Shown: positions 12,727 to 26,019 of the stretch, one piece after another
Layout of the letters: the number at the start of each line of letters is the position of its first letter
Numbering within the stretch: position 1 is the stretch's first letter
Source of the DNA: Atherinomorus stipes
Lineage: Eukaryota; Chordata; Actinopteri; Atheriniformes; Atherinidae
Assembly: GCA_023101725.1 (NCBI GenBank)
Contig: JALJCO010008721.1
Location: forward strand, 62,001 to 126,000
Direction: 5' to 3'
Length of the DNA: 64,000 nt
Position numbers and translations under genes: made by a program
The notes under the pieces: generated by a model
What the model was told of the DNA's origin: nothing
The model's database searches: none
The model's input: only the letters and a program-made list of their open reading frames with translations

Positions 12727-13392
12727 AGGTTGAATATGGAAAACGGACAGAACAGTGACATCACGTGTGTTTAGGTTGTAGTTGCAACAGCAGAAAAACA
12801 ACTCCAGCCGTTTGGGTGCCAGGTTCACTGCTGATACGCAAGTGACCAACAGTCTGCAGCATGTCCAACAAGTAACACAGAGGAGTTTATAACTGACAGC
12901 TAACGTTAGCCATGTTAGCAAACAAGCTAGCTTACCGATCCAGGAGGAAAGTCGCCATTTCTGTGTTTTGACGCCTTGGAAAACGTTTATGTGGGTCCAT
13001 TTAGTGAAGTCTTCACCTAAATTTACTCCAGGTTTTGCTCTTCTCAGGTCACTCCTCCTCAGAAACAGATAACAATATCTCCAGGACTCTGAAGCAGCTG
13101 CTTCACTCGTCGTTTTCACGGTTTTCCCCTGTACCAGCCTGACTGTGCCCAAAATATTGTTGCCACACAGAGATCGTATTTGGCAACACGCAATGGCGGC
13201 GTGTATTGGCTTAGACGTAAATAAAATGCCATTATCGAACCCGTTAAAATTTATTTTAAAATTATTTTTAGGCTAAATATAATTTTTCTCGGAAATGTTG
13301 TACTTTCATTCTGTACACCCCCAAACGACCTGTGGAGTTTTTTGTTTTTTTTTTAAATATAGCTTTTAATAAAAATGTTCCATATTCAACCT
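12727..13392. mobile_element. TTAA-target MITE, 666 bp
   Basis: TTAA lies at 12723-12726 and 13393-13396. The perfect TIR AGGTTGAATATGGAA is seen complemented as TTCCATATTCAACCT. A minus-strand open frame of 145 codons inside shows no recognisable domain and is probably fortuitous. Confidence 0.85.
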
Positions 13393-13983
13393 TTAAGCAT
13401 TGTTGAAGTTTTCAGGAGTTGTTGACAGTTCTGCGAAGTACAAGTCTTGTATAAGCCTTCTTGCTTATTTATGCTAACTGCAATAAAGTATGAAGGAGAA
13501 GAAGAAAGGGTTGATGTATACACTTTATTTCATAATCTGATTTTGTTTGTTTTCGCATTTTAATTTTACTTTCATTTTGTAAACTAATGATGACAAAGAC
13601 AGAGAGACAGAAGCAGAGGAAGGTTGTAAGGACCAGAGATGGATTATGTCTGCTTGGGCTATCACAATCTTTGTGTTTGTGGCGTCACATAAACAAACAT
13701 GTTTTTCCTTTTGTCGTTCTTTGGCGTACCTGTTAGTCTCAGCAACACAGGTGAACATGTCTGAGCACAAAAAGCCAACATGGCGGGCCAGCAGGGGGTA
13801 AACAAACAGCAGTGAGCCGGGAGGCCTTTAGTAACTAATTGTCTTCACTGGGGAGCTGTTATGGTCCCAGTTAAAACCTGTAAAGTCTTCACACCTGGGG
13901 GTGGAAACATAGGCTGCTACAGGAAGGGCCCCAGGGTGCAGAGGACTCACCTGGACGCACACACTAGACTGAGAACATGCGCA

Positions 13984-13984
<1 letters not shown>

Positions 13985-14015
<31 letters not shown>

Positions 14016-14017
14016 GT
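13985..14017. repeat. (CA)n microsatellite
   Basis: An uninterrupted CA run of about 13 units within a longer CA-rich stretch. Confidence 0.9.
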
Positions 14018-14420
14018 CACTCATGTAGAAATGAGAAGAAATGCATGAATGTTCCTTTGCAACACACACACCTGGAAACAAAGAGCATGTCTATCACCAT
14101 GACACACAGAACACACAGGCTTGGCCAGCCCCCTCCCTAGGACACCTGTCAACACCTGAGATGTGGAATAAACATCCTGTGAGCTCGTCCAGCAGGTAAG
14201 ATCAGCACATCAAAGAGAGACGGACTGACAGGACAGCTTTCAGATCCGATCCATTACCGAATAATTCCCACATTAGCACACACTAGTGACTAAAATAATC
14301 CTGCTAGTTCACATCTGGATGATCTGGCTCTCTGAGGACTGCTGGGTAATCTGAAGTTTTCCTCTGGTTCAAAGTAAGACACCGGGCTGATGGAAGCATC
14401 CCGAGCATCTACAAACCTAC

Positions 14421-14640
14421 ACACTGCAAAAACAGTCTATCTGACCAAGTCTCACACGTTTATATTCAGCAAAACATTTCTTAACTATCTTGATTTGAGA
14501 GTAACATACTTGACAAGAGCAGAATGTGAAAGATTGTTAATCTAGTTTTGAGAGTGAATGTCTTATCCCTTACTTAGTAAGCGAATCTTAAAATTGGTTA
14601 TTTTATATGCATATTGAGTTACATGATCTCATTAAGACAC
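14421..14640. repeat. Partial CACTGCAAAAAC-family repeat
   Basis: It begins ACACTGCAAAAACAGTCTAT, followed by A/T-rich sequence related to the MITE at 23309. The far end is not recognised. A CATGTAAAC-rich repeat follows (14648-14800). Confidence 0.4.
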
Positions 14641-15313
14641 TGACCACGTTTACATGAGAGTTTAAATTCCTCTTTAATTCTGAATAAAAATTAATCCAAC
14701 TTCAGGAAAACCATGTAACCCCTTAATTCCGAGTGAAAAAGATAATTCTGAATAAAACTCTTTTAATTCTGAATAATTCCTCTGTCATGTAAACCTTTAT
14801 TCTGCTCAAAGTTAACTCTTGTTGTTGTGCGCATGCTCCTTTCCTTGTCCTGTTGTAATTGCGCTTGACACGTGCCACTGCCAGCTGGCGGAAATGAAGT
14901 AGTATGTTAGTATTTAGCTGCTCCCACAAAACTACATTAAAAATACAGTGAAAATCTGTGTTATTATGTTATTATGAGTCGCATGACAGACCATTTATTT
15001 AAATGTCCAGTGCGACCTGACTGTTGGCCAGTTCGGTGCTCCAGATGGTCAGCCTGCCACTGCGTGACGTGCACGCTCCTGCCCAGCCTGTGGCATGTCG
15101 CAAGCAGCTATAAACTTGAAGGCAGAGGGACCTTAGCCCTCACAACTTACACTCTTCCAGAGTATTTGATATGATTTGAAATATAACTAGAGATGTACCG
15201 ATACCAATGCCAGTATCGGTACTTGCTCCGATACTGGCCTATTTTGCTGTACTCGTACTCGTGAAATAGTCACTCACGACAGCACCCAACACTGGACGTC
15301 ACATGACTCATAC

Positions 15314-16366
15314 GGCCAGATTTATCAAGATCCAAATTTGCGTGTAGTAATTTGCCAACGCAACCTCGAATTTTGCGCAATGGGCTGAACCACGGTTTGC
15401 GAGTGATTTACCAAGAATGAAGGCGCAAATGACGCCCCTGTATGAATGAGGGTTTTTTGTGTGGCGAATTGCGAGAGAGACAGCGCAAAAGGAAATATGA
15501 CCCACGAAAGGAGACATTACTGGAGGAAGGAGATGAATATATAATTTACAATGAGTATGATGAATACAAAAATTTAACTAATGTTCCAACTAATGTTTCA
15601 TAACAAAACATTGGTGAAATGAAGGAGTTTGTGGCAGATAATGCCTTAGAGGCTACACACGATTGCCCCATCACTGCCACTATATGACGCATACGCTGAT
15701 CTCGAGGGGATCTAAATATCTCCTGAAGGAATTCAAGTTACCAAAACTGTCTGGGTGGGTAAATGAACGTATTTCATGCTGGAAAATAGGTCCAGATTGA
15801 ATAAAACTGAAGTTCCCCTTTAATGCAGCTTTAGTTCTCATTAAGCTTCACAGTGGCTTCAAACTTTCATTTATCCAGGATATTTTACACCCGTGTAGTG
15901 GTTTGCTGTATTCATTTTTATTGAATTCAACAATGAGAACTAATTACGCTGCCCTCACTGCTCATGAAAAATGATTTTGAATCGAATTTGTGTGTGCCCA
16001 GGATTGTCCCTCTCAGAAGTTGAAGCCTTTTGTACACAAAGCTGCAAGTTTGCACCTGCTTTTCAGACATACTAAAATAGATGCAAAAAACAGCAAGGCA
16101 ATGTGTCTCGCGGTTGATAAATCGCCTTGCGAGTGCTAAATTAATATATTCACATTTTCTCCTCCCATTGCACACACTTTTGCATGTAATGCATCGGCCT
16201 ATATTGCATATTCAACGCAGAAAAAGTACTAAATGGATAAGAGGCGCTATTTAGCATGTGTTAAAGACAAAACCCTTTTAGCACGCTGTTAATAAATCAG
16301 TTTGTACATTTTTTTTGTGTGTTTTTGCACGTTTTTATACACGCAAACCCTTGATAGATTCGGCCC
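15314..16366. mobile_element. Nested TIR element, 1.05 kb
   Basis: The inverted ends are GGCCAGATTTATCAAGATCC and the complement of CCCTTGATAGATTCGGCCC. Subterminal TTTGCGTGT and CTTGCGAGTG motifs occur. A related end (GGCCCTCATTTATCAAATG) appears at 4796. No transposase is seen. Confidence 0.65.
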
Positions 16367-16734
16367 ATAGTGTTAGCGCCACCATGCTGACAGAAAAATA
16401 CTCTTAATTGTGAGCGGCTGCGGCTTTGAGTTTACATCTTTTTTTAAATTAGAAGACGCTTTTCATTACACGGGGATGGAAAATATATCTGACCCGTATC
16501 TTGTGCCTGGGATATTTTCAAAACGTTGGCAGCGCTCTGAGAGGACCTTTTTTTCCTCTCTCCCTCCGTCCCATCGGACCTGCGGTACCCCCACATACAG
16601 TTTCAGACATTTCATTCAGGATTCACTTTGTTGCTGGCAAGTTTACTGCTAATTTTGTTTCCTGCACTTTCCAAGTATATGTTTGTTAAGCTGGTATGAG
16701 TTTAAATATGTAAAATTATGACGATGCATTGCAA

Positions 16735-17980
16735 CAATCGGTCTCTGCCAGTCACGTGACATTTGTTGCTAAGACGCCATTTTAGGCGAAAAAAAGTCAG
16801 TGGTCCTATTTAACAAACAAGCATGGAAATGAGCGCACATCTGATCATAAAAATGATCTTATGATTGGATCCACGTGTGATTTATAAATGTTCGTGTCTG
16901 ACCAAACAACAGAATCTACTGTCAGAAATCCCTCGTCATCCAGCTGTTTCTGAAGCAGCAGCAGCACTGACAGGTGGAGGCAGATCCAAGCCTGACCCGG
17001 ACTGTCTGATCTGAGCCTGAACCGCACAGGGACAGAAGAAACGATAACTTTCATTAGCTAAGCTAAGAAACAGTCTGCTGACTGAGCACTTATAGGCTAT
17101 AACTTTAGTGTATAGACTACTTAACAGAAACGACGGATCGCCTCCTGTCTCCTCCATGTCTCCAGTGGGAGCTGCAGGGTGTCGTGTCAGCCAGCAGATC
17201 TTTACAGCAGAGTGTTATAACTTCTGATGAAGGCGACAACTGATCGCCAAAAATGTCACGATAAATCAAACTTTATTATCTCACTGTTGATGTCTGAATA
17301 AAGAAAAAAAACTAGGCTACTTAAGAAGACTGACAGTCTGGCTGCAGAAAGGCGCAGGTGCATCGGACCAGCGGGAAACGCTGCTTTAGACTCAGAGAAA
17401 GTTTGCAACACAACCCTGACCTGTGTGGAGCTGTGCAGCATCGCTGGCAGCTGATGTAGCTCCTTTCCCCCTAAGACTTTATCGACAAGTTAAAGAACAG
17501 AAATACTAGTTCATGAACATTATGCGGAGCCAGAAGGGCGGATGCGCTGGTAACTGCAGCTCCCACTGGAGATATGGAGGAGACAGGAGGCGATCCCTCG
17601 TTTCTATGAATTAATCTATACCTTAAAGTTGTATAAGTGCTCAGTCGGTAGACTGTTTTAGCTTAACTAATGAAAGTTATCGTTTCTTATGTCCCTGTCC
17701 GGGTCAGGCTCAGATCCGACCGGCCTCCACATGTCAGCGCTGCTGCTGCTTCAGGGTAGAAACAGCTGGATGACGGTGCATTTCTGGCGAAGATTCTGTT
17801 GTTTGGTCAGACCCCAACATTTTATAAATCACACATGGATTCAGTCGTAAGATCAGTTTATGATCAGATGTGCGCTCATTTCCACGCCGGTTTGACCACT
17901 GACTTTTTTCCGCTTAAAATGGCATGAAGCCTGGTTACTGCTGGTTAAGCAACAAATGTTACGTCACTCGGCAGAGCCTG
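16735..17980. mobile_element. Foldback element with arms of about 430 bp
   Basis: 16735-17180 and 17560-17980 are inverted copies: for example AGTCAGTGGTC at 16797 against GACCACTGACTTTTTTCCGC, and GGAGACAGGAGGCGAT against ATCGCCTCCTGTCTCC. A spacer of about 380 bases lies between. The right arm carries a short extra segment near 17930. Confidence 0.8.
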
Positions 17981-18240
17981 ATACAGCAAACGGGAACTGC
18001 ATCACCTTGGCTTCTAATGACTTATTGTAGGCTTTTTTTTCTTTTATTTCTTACAGTTAAATGTCATAGTAAGCTGGCAGCAAGTGGCAGCAACATGCCT
18101 ATGTTGAAAATAAATCCCCCCCCAAACGCCTTTCATCCCCATGAATTAGTTACTCAGATCGGTACTCGGTATCGGCAATTACTCAAATGCAGGCACTTGT
18201 ACTTGTACTTGGTCGGCAAAAAAGTGGCATCGGGACATAA

Positions 18241-18745
18241 TTATAACAGGTTCATTGAAGTTAAATTCTGCACTTTGGGCACTATTAACATTAGTTAAAA
18301 TTATTTTCTTTATTCCATTTTTCACGTTAGGGGCAATTTTAGCCAAGTAGGGCAAATGGGCAGTTGCCCAGCCAACCTGAGCCCTGTCCTGAGCACGTCC
18401 TTGAATGACGGCTCAAGAAATGTGCATAATGAATGCTGGTGTGCCATCAAAACGAGTCAGAAACTCATATTTTTGTGGTCAAAAAGTTATGTTGTGGGTC
18501 TTTAAAACAATATTTTTTAAAAATCATTGGTAAAGATGAAAGCCAGGCTACTGAAGTCCAGTAGCCTACCCGTCCATGGACGTCCATGAGATGCCTTAAA
18601 AAAGACAGACTGACAAAGAAACTCAAAGACATTGCCTTGAAAGTTGTGCTGGAACCCATAAGAAAGGGCCCAATATACCATTTATTTATTTTTTTATTTA
18701 TTTCACATTTAATCATCAGATTGGGTTGCAGATCTGCAGAACGTT

Positions 18746-18776
<31 letters not shown>

Positions 18777-20172
18777 CATTCCCTCAGTTCCTTTAAGCCC
18801 TTTTCATTTGGGACTTTTGATTCCACTGAACACTGGAGGACTCAGACATTTGCGGACATGCCTGCTGAGATGCCTGCTACATATCGAAGTGATTGTTTTT
18901 TAGCACAGAGACATGGAGGCCATTTACATGGTGGACCAGGCGATGGCTGAGGTCATGCTGAGACATATTGCCCATCAACATCTCTGTAAACTCCCCATTG
19001 AGCCTTCTGCTGCATGTATCACATTGGGTGTTGCTTTATAATGGAGTGTGATGTGATGATGCGTCTCAAACCCGTCAGTCTGTGCAGAACTTCTCCCACC
19101 AGAGTAAAGAATTCCCTCTCTGTAATCGAAGAGTAAAGCAGGACTAAGCCAGGAAAATTGGCCATTGTGAGTTAAGAATGTGCAGATGAAGGTGGTTGGA
19201 CGACATTTCTCCGAGGACTCCTTCAGTAAGACATCATGTTGGGCCTCCTGCTGTTAGCGTTTAATCTCCAAGTGTCGCTCTGCTTCCTGTCACTCTGAGT
19301 TTCCTCACGTCTGATGAATGACTGGAGTGTTTCTCTGCCTGACACTAATGAGCACTTTGTGAATCTTCACAGTAAAAACATGAAGGAACTGATGACAGCA
19401 GAGACAGAACCCTGACGCTCGTCTCTCCTGAATGGAGCGGGTCAATGACACAATGTGATCCAGAACAATAAGGAGCTGTTGTAACACCTGATCTAGACCA
19501 GAATGAGCTGTGTGTCTGGTGTAAAGTTGAAATGATTCAAGTTTTATGTGTAAAATGTAAAAAACTGCAGGTTCAGTCTTTCGGGTGGTTTATATCAATA
19601 CGGGTGGGAAAGTCGGTCCTGAGGTCGGCATCCTGCAGGTAATAGGAGCTTCTCTGTGGCAACACACCTTGATGTTACTCTGCATGATAACCCATTAGCT
19701 GCATTTACATGGACAAATAATTAATCTATCAGATTGAAATCTTTCCGATCAGAGCTTCCAGCTGACATGTTTACATGGACAGTGGGAAAAGTGGACCCCC
19801 TCGAAAACGAGATGGCTCATCTCAAGGGGCTTATCCATAGAAAGAAATTTCAAAGCCAAAAGTGATCCGATTGGTTGTATTTACTTGACGGGCAGATATG
19901 TTCGTAATGCTTTTGACATGTGCAATGGCTCCTGGTTCGTGAGAAGAGGGGTTTTCTTTTTTTGATTTATAATATTTTGACCGTCAAAATGCTCAATAAT
20001 CATTAACTCTTTAAGTAGGGATTAAAAAAGCAACCATATAACGAGTCTGTACTGGACACGCGGCTGAAGCACATGATCATGAATGGCTCTGTTGTGGATC
20101 CGGGGAAAAGGTGCAGCTACAGCTAGGTCTGCCTTCTGTTTACTGTAAATTTTTATTAACTAGAATGAGACT
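18241..20172. other. Intergenic, apparently unique
   Basis: 18850-19540 has few repeat signatures and no coherent reading frame. It may be old unique DNA. Confidence 0.45.
18748..18774. repeat. Poly(T), 27 bases
   Basis: A homopolymer T run. No retroelement body could be attached to it. Confidence 0.9.
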
Positions 20173-20990
20173 GAGGTCGTTTTCACAACGGACCCATTTA
20201 GGTTGACCTAACTGGGGTTTGGTACCGAACACGGCACGACTGGGTCTGTGTGAACACGCCACTCGTGCATGTAGTCGACATAACTCGCCCGCTCTCGGAC
20301 CGCCTGAACGGGGTGGTTTTGGAGCGGCATTGCGTTGACCTGAAATGCGGCACGAGTGATGTGTGAACACGCACCAACTTTAGCTCGACCTAAATCCCAG
20401 ATACTCTGCCTTTTTTAACTAAACAGGTATCCGTAGGCAGCTGTACTATAGGGATATCCTCATATTGACAGTGTTATTACAAATAACAGGATTACGGCCT
20501 AACTGTAACGTTTAATATCATCTTGTGTTTGCTAGCTACTAATGTATGTCAAATGTTAAGAACAACGGGGTGTTCACAAACACTGGACAAATTTCCAACA
20601 AGGGCTTAGCAGGCTAAGCATTAATGCTCATGTTTATAACTCACCGGTACCTGGCTGTTCACTGATAATATCTGCATATGGTTGGACTTCACGGTTCAAC
20701 AGAATCAATCTGCGCTTGCTCTGATTTGTCTGGAAATCCGCCGCCTCCATTACATGATAACATTGTTTTCCACACGCAACTGTGTCTCGTCTTCTTTTCA
20801 GTGGGGACATGTCTACTTCTGTCTGGTTGCCATGGATACACAACGCTCCAGTCTGTAGAGTGACTGCTGGGCGCGGTGATTAAAAAGCAGATGTGAAACG
20901 GAGCCGTATTAGTTGAAAGTTGAAACATTGTAACCTTTTCACTCCTGCGACAGCGCCTGGCTCTACCCAAATATGTATGAAAACGACCTA
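20173..20990. repeat. Probable foldback repeat (AGGTCGTTTTCA ends)
   Basis: AGGTCGTTTTCA near 20175 recurs inverted as TGAAAACGACCT near 20980. The sequence between is repeat-like with GTGTGAACACGC motifs. It is followed directly by a copy of the 25582-26019 MITE family. Confidence 0.4.
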
Positions 20991-21410
20991 AATCTGGATT
21001 TATACTCGCGCAGTGTCTGTTTCCAGTTGGGTCAGCGTAGCTGATGCAGAGCCAGTGTGTGCTTTTACCCGAGTGTAGGGTTACGCTGCAGTTTCTTTTC
21101 CAGATCTGTAGGCGACAACAGGGCTTTTAATAACCAGAAAACTCCACAGGGTGGAGTTTTTTTTTCACCCCGATGTTTTGCTACAGCTGTGGCATGCATT
21201 TCCACTTTTAGAGCAACAGTAGCGGCAGACATGCATTCACTCATTCATTCATACATTCATTCATTCAGCTACAAAACCCAAACATCCTGAGGCACCTAAC
21301 CACGCTGACCAAACACCAGTGAGTATTTCTGCATCTCTGCATTTGCATAGTGAGGATGCATGCTGGGTCTGAAGAGGTGTGCGTCAGAAATGAAACTTAT
21401 GAGCAGCAGT
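20990..21410. repeat. Copy of the MITE family at 25582-26019
   Basis: It shares TTTATACTCGCGCAG, GCAGTTTCTTTTCCAGATCT, GGCGACAACAGGGCTTTTAA and CATGCATTTC in the same order. A (CATT)n run lies at 21235-21267. Confidence 0.55.
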
Positions 21411-23308
21411 GAGCACGAGGAGAGAAGATTGTTGGACAGACTTCAAGCCAGTTGAATATGGTGAACTGTGTGCGTCTGTGAAGAACTGTAAGTAACTAAA
21501 TGTATTTCTGCCTGAACAGGATGTTTATTTAGCTTTTAATGTTATTTAGCTGATTTGCTTATTCTGAAGTGTTCCTCCATTCACCATGTGCCTTTTTATG
21601 CTATTAAGCTAGCTGACCTTTTACATGCCAGTTACTGTAACTGTATATGCCAGTTATTGAACACATATGCATATTTAGTCCTAACTGTAAGGTATTTATT
21701 AGTAATAATTAATATCTTGAATGTGTTTCTCTGCTGAACGAATGTTCCTCATGGCTTTGTATTTGTGTTTATAGACCACACTCGCTTCCATCCAGCATTC
21801 ACCTGAACTCACCCTGGAATTCCTCACCTATAAGCCTGTCGTTTGTTGCAGTACTGTGCTGTTGTGATTAAGAGTGACCAGTAAAAACAGTTAACTGAAC
21901 AAGCGAGTCCTGTGTGTTCTGACCAACACACCATGGTGAACATCAAACCAACATCTAAACAGTCTTACATGAACATCACCCTAATAGGCCAAATTTTTGG
22001 AATTGTTCCATATAACTCCATACAAATGGCCCAAGTGTTTGGTAAAAAATTACAAGTAAGGATCTCAATGAGTTCTATGATGTTTTGAAAGTTGATCGAG
22101 ATTCAGAAAATTCAGGATACTATGATCCAGAACACACAAAAATTAGGGAGTCGAGCTGCTTGGCAGAGGTCTGCACTTTCTGAGTGCTTTTCTAGTTTTA
22201 CTTTTAGTTTTAATTTGTTTAAAATAAACCAGCATTTTATTCACAACTCTGGGCGATGGTTTCATTTCCTCCAGCAGTAGCCGGTATATCAGGGAACCAC
22301 CATGCGACATATGCTCAGCCTAACATCAGAATTTCCAGTCAGAACGCAGATCATTGGCGGATCCATTCCACTGTGCAAAATGGAGCCAGGCATTTTATTC
22401 TTTTTCATTTATCTGTCATTAGTTGAAAGTTAACGTCCATTAACCGGTTGTTAACACCTAAATAATGTCAAACCAATGTATTTTCTAGGGCAAAAGCTCT
22501 CTTTGCCTGGACCACCCCTAACTAGTCCAGACAGATGGCTGTCCTTCCCGGGTTTGTTGTCCAAATGAAGAGCATGATTAATGTCTCAGTCTATTTTGGA
22601 TTGTCATCAGTATGGGCTAAAAATGTACATTTTGGTTAAATGTTCCAAATACTGCCCTTTGATCTGACAGTTTTGAGCCCCTTCAACCAGCTTTTGGTAG
22701 CAATATGGTTGGATGTTTATATCTGGCAGCTTTGCAAGAATTTGTTGGCTTTATGCCACAGGCCATATTTTAAACCCATTTGGTACATATTTCTGTGCTT
22801 CCACAGGCAAAAACCTGGAAATGTGCCAGAATATCTGATCTAAGCTGTTCTAATTTCTTTGGTTCTCTTCTGTTGTGGTCTTAGTCCTACTGATCTGACC
22901 CTAAAAGGTGGAACTTGACTCACTGCAATACGTTGATTGAACAGAGAGCAGAAATTTTGCCATGTTTAAATACACATTTGACTTTTTTGTCGTTTAAAGC
23001 TATATACCAAGAAAAACGAATGCAAAACACCTGGATGTCTGCCATTCCTCTCCTTGGTTTCTGTGCCGTGGTCTTCTTTGTCATGATTCAAGGAAGGGCT
23101 ATTATGTACCTGATGGATCTGTCGCTATCCAGCTGTATATCACCTATCAGTTCAGGGTATGGTTGGCTATGGAAATCCAAAAGAAAAAAGGGATTACCAA
23201 CCCAAACCTTCCAGATCCCTTGGTGTTACGGGGCTATATTTTGATCTGGCTTAAGACCAGGACTTAAGGAAGGCTGTCTTCTTCCTCTATGGCATGAACA
23301 GCTTAAAC
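21411..23308. other. Intergenic with repeat fragments
   Basis: An end of the TTGGCGGAGGTAAT repeat lies at about 22100-22210, and CCCATTTCC-family traces lie at 22800-22960. No gene was recognised. Confidence 0.45.
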
Positions 23309-23852
23309 ACTGCAAAAACTCAAATCTTACCAAGTATTTTTCTAATTTCTAGTCAAAATATCAAATCACACTCAAAATAAGGCAAAATTAGCTAAGGAGA
23401 AACATTTCAGTGAGAAATAGGAACTTGTTTTAAGGGAATGCATCTTATTTCAATAAAATCATATTCTGAAATAAAGAAAGTTTTGCTTGTACTATTGGCA
23501 CATTTTTTTAAATTCTTTTTTTATTTAATTTTTAATTTTAATTAAAAAATTTTTTTTGCTCATTTACAAGCAAAAAAAAAATAATCTTTTTTTTTTTACA
23601 TATCTTAAGAGTGGCCAAGATTTTTTTTTGCTTGTAATAAGCAAAATAAATAAATAAATAAATTCTACCAATAAAAAAGCAACATTTTCTTGATAATATT
23701 TCTTGAAATAAGATGCATTGCCTTTAAAACAAGTTCCTGTATCTGACTGAAATGTTTCTCTTCAGGTAATTTTGTCTTATTTTAAGTGTGATGAGATATT
23801 TTGACTACAAATTAGAAAAATATACTTGGTAAGATTTGAGTTTTTGCAGTGA
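23309..23852. mobile_element. Long-TIR foldback MITE (CACTGCAAAAACTC family)
   Basis: Two inverted arms of more than 200 bases run from CACTGCAAAAACTCAAATCT inward and from the complementary end at 23850. A and T runs lie in the centre. The ends match those of 4443-4762 and the partial copy near 14421. Confidence 0.85.
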
Positions 23853-24954
23853 AGATGTCAACTGTCTCTGAAGGTTTGCTGAAGATCTGAACAATCACAG
23901 TCTAATCAGCGCTGACTGGTTCAGTGGCTGGGCAGAACAAATACATTGAATGGAGATGACTTGCTGACTCCACAATTCCCATCTCTGGTCCCTGGTAGTG
24001 CTTAGAAAACACTGATATTTGTCTGGCAGTGAGGGTGGGGCGCCCTGCTCATTCAGTGGTAGGAAATGCTGTAATAGAATCAAACACGCTTTATTTCACC
24101 GTATGGCAGTTTATTAGTGTCACTGGGTCCACATGGGCTGGACACTTTCCTTTCATGGCAAGGTATTTTCCCCCCAGAGCTTTTCACTAAACAAACATCT
24201 CCAGTAACATGTGCTTACATTCAGTAATTTCAATGCTGATCTTGGAGTTCTTTACTTCTGGCTAAATGCAATCAATCAAAGAAATCTCAGTTTGGCCGTA
24301 ACATTATCATCAGTGATGAGCATATGTAAACTTCCGATCGTGGCTGCTAACCATAAGCTAACAGACATGAGCAGACATCTGTCTGCGAGATTTGTGAGTG
24401 AAATCTTAAGACTCTGTCTGTAATTGGGAACATTCTTGTAAATCAAAGCTTAAATGTTCACGGGGAGTCCCAGGAACCCCTTTGGAGACCCCTTAGGGTC
24501 TGCAGACCTCAGTTTGAGCACCACTGCCGTTCTTGCCCAAACCGTCACTCAGCATTTGAGGCGCCGCGGGCCTACAGTTATCTCCTAAACGGTAATTTAT
24601 GTGTTGTTGTGGAGGACAAATTGCTGCAGGAGGTGCACCATTAGCTAAACTGCATTGCACAGCAACATGTTTTCACCTGCAGCACAGCTATGCCAAAAAT
24701 GTCATAACTCAGCAGCACCGGGCTGCCGGCGGCCAGACGCTGGATTGACAGGAGGGAGGGGAGGGAAAACACAGAGAGAGATGTACTGTAGACTTTAAGT
24801 TCTCACACACTCATAAACACAAGTAAACACTAAAATCTGATACAACCACACTGACTTTATGCAACAGCAGTTCCAAAGAAGGAAGAGTGCAATGACTTAC
24901 CGACTTACCAACCCATCTGTCTTTCCCAAACAACATAATAGATGTTAAAATTGA
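23853..24954. other. Intergenic, no gene recognised
   Basis: A short GGGGAGTCCCAGGAACCCC palindrome-like segment lies at 24460. Nothing coding was seen. Confidence 0.45.
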
Positions 24955-25205
24955 GACATTTAACCTTTTCGGGGAAAATATGTAAAAGTAGTTCCAGGGT
25001 GATGTTTACCATCGTGTATCATCTCTTCTTTAACAGCTGTCTGTAAACATCTGGGAAGTGAGGAGAGCAGTTTCTGGGGTTTTAGGAGAGGAATGTTGTC
25101 CCATCCTGGTCTGATGCAGCATTACGGCTGCTCAACAGTCCTGGACCTTCATTGCTGGATTTTTACTTTCATGATGCTCCAAATGTTCCCTGCTGGTGAA
25201 AGATC

Positions 25206-25423
25206 TGGACTGCAGGCAGACCAGTTCAGCAGCCGGACTCTGGACTGCAGGTGGACCAGTTCAGCTTCCCGACTCTGGATTGCAGGTGGACCGGTTCAGC
25301 ATCAGGACTCTGGACTGCAAGTGGACCGGTTCAGCATCCCGACTCTGGACTGCAGGTGGACCGGTTCAGCATCTGGACTCTGGATTGCAGGCAGACTGGT
25401 TCAGCATCTGGACTCTTCTCCTG
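25206..25423. repeat. 35-bp minisatellite, about 6 units (copy B)
   Basis: Six to seven units of the same 35-bp repeat, inverted (GGACTGCAGGTGGACCGGTT then CAGCATC...). They are more diverged from each other than those in copy A. Confidence 0.92.
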
Positions 25424-25581
25424 TTTCCAGCCATGCTGCTGTGATGGATCCAGTATGTGGTCCAGGTCTTCCCTGAAAGAGACGTTGTCTGGATGGGAGC
25501 AGATGTTGCTCTAAAACCTCCATGAACTTTCCAGCATTGATGGAGCTTCACAGATGTGGAAGCTGCCGTCGCCATAGACAC

Positions 25582-26019
25582 TAAAGCTGGACTTATACTT
25601 GCGTGGCGTCTGTGTCCGGTCGGGTCTGCGTTGCTGACGCAGAGACAGTGAGTGCTTTTACTCGAACGTAGGGATATGGTGTTATGCTGCAGTTTCTTTT
25701 CCAGACCTGCAGGCGACAACAAGGCTTTTAACTCCACAGAGCAGTTTGTTTTGTTTTTTTGCACCCCGATGGTTCGCTTCAGCTCCAGCATGCATTTCTT
25801 CTTTTAGAGCAACAGTAGCGGCCGACATGCATTCGTGCATTCATTCAGCTGCAAAACCCAAACATCCGGAGGCACGTAACCACAATGACCAATCACCAGT
25901 GAGTTCTTCCACGTCGTTCATGTAGCCGGGATGCACGTCGGGACTGGAGAGGTGCGCGTCAGGCCTACACGGAGGTTACGGCGATTATGAAGACGACACG
26001 TGATTATAAATTCAGCTTA
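25582..26019. mobile_element. MITE inserted in Tc1-like copy B
   Basis: The ends TAAAGCTGGACTTATACTTG and the complement of TTATAAATTCAGCTTAA are inverted. The flanking transposon sequence matches uninterrupted copy A across the site. A related sequence lies at 20990-21290 (TTATACTCGCGCAGTGTCTG, GCAGTTTCTTTTCCAGATCT). Confidence 0.65.

Larger units (their letters stand above)
13400..15187. other. Intergenic with small repeats
   Basis: Apart from the CA repeat and the partial MITE described separately, I see no gene. Confidence 0.5.
15188..18240. mobile_element. hAT-like block containing two nested elements
   Basis: The left end (AGAGATGTACCGATACCAAT, CCAGTATCGGTACTTG) and the right end (GGTACTCGGTATCGGC, AAGTGGCATCGGGACAT) are degenerate inverted copies of a hAT terminus. 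A TIR element (15314-16366) and a large foldback (16735-17980) account for most of the interior. Confidence 0.6.

Noticed and set aside
12715..13152. 145-codon minus-strand frame
   Set aside because: It lies within a TTAA MITE, has no recognisable domain and is probably fortuitous.
25206..25423. CRISPR-like array of regularly spaced repeats
   Set aside because: The units are contiguous 35-bp tandem copies without unique spacers, derived from a transposase in a eukaryotic genome.
25093..25514. Overlapping plus-strand frames up to 127 codons
   Set aside because: They are antisense to a transposase relic and kept open by the minisatellite, with no protein signal.
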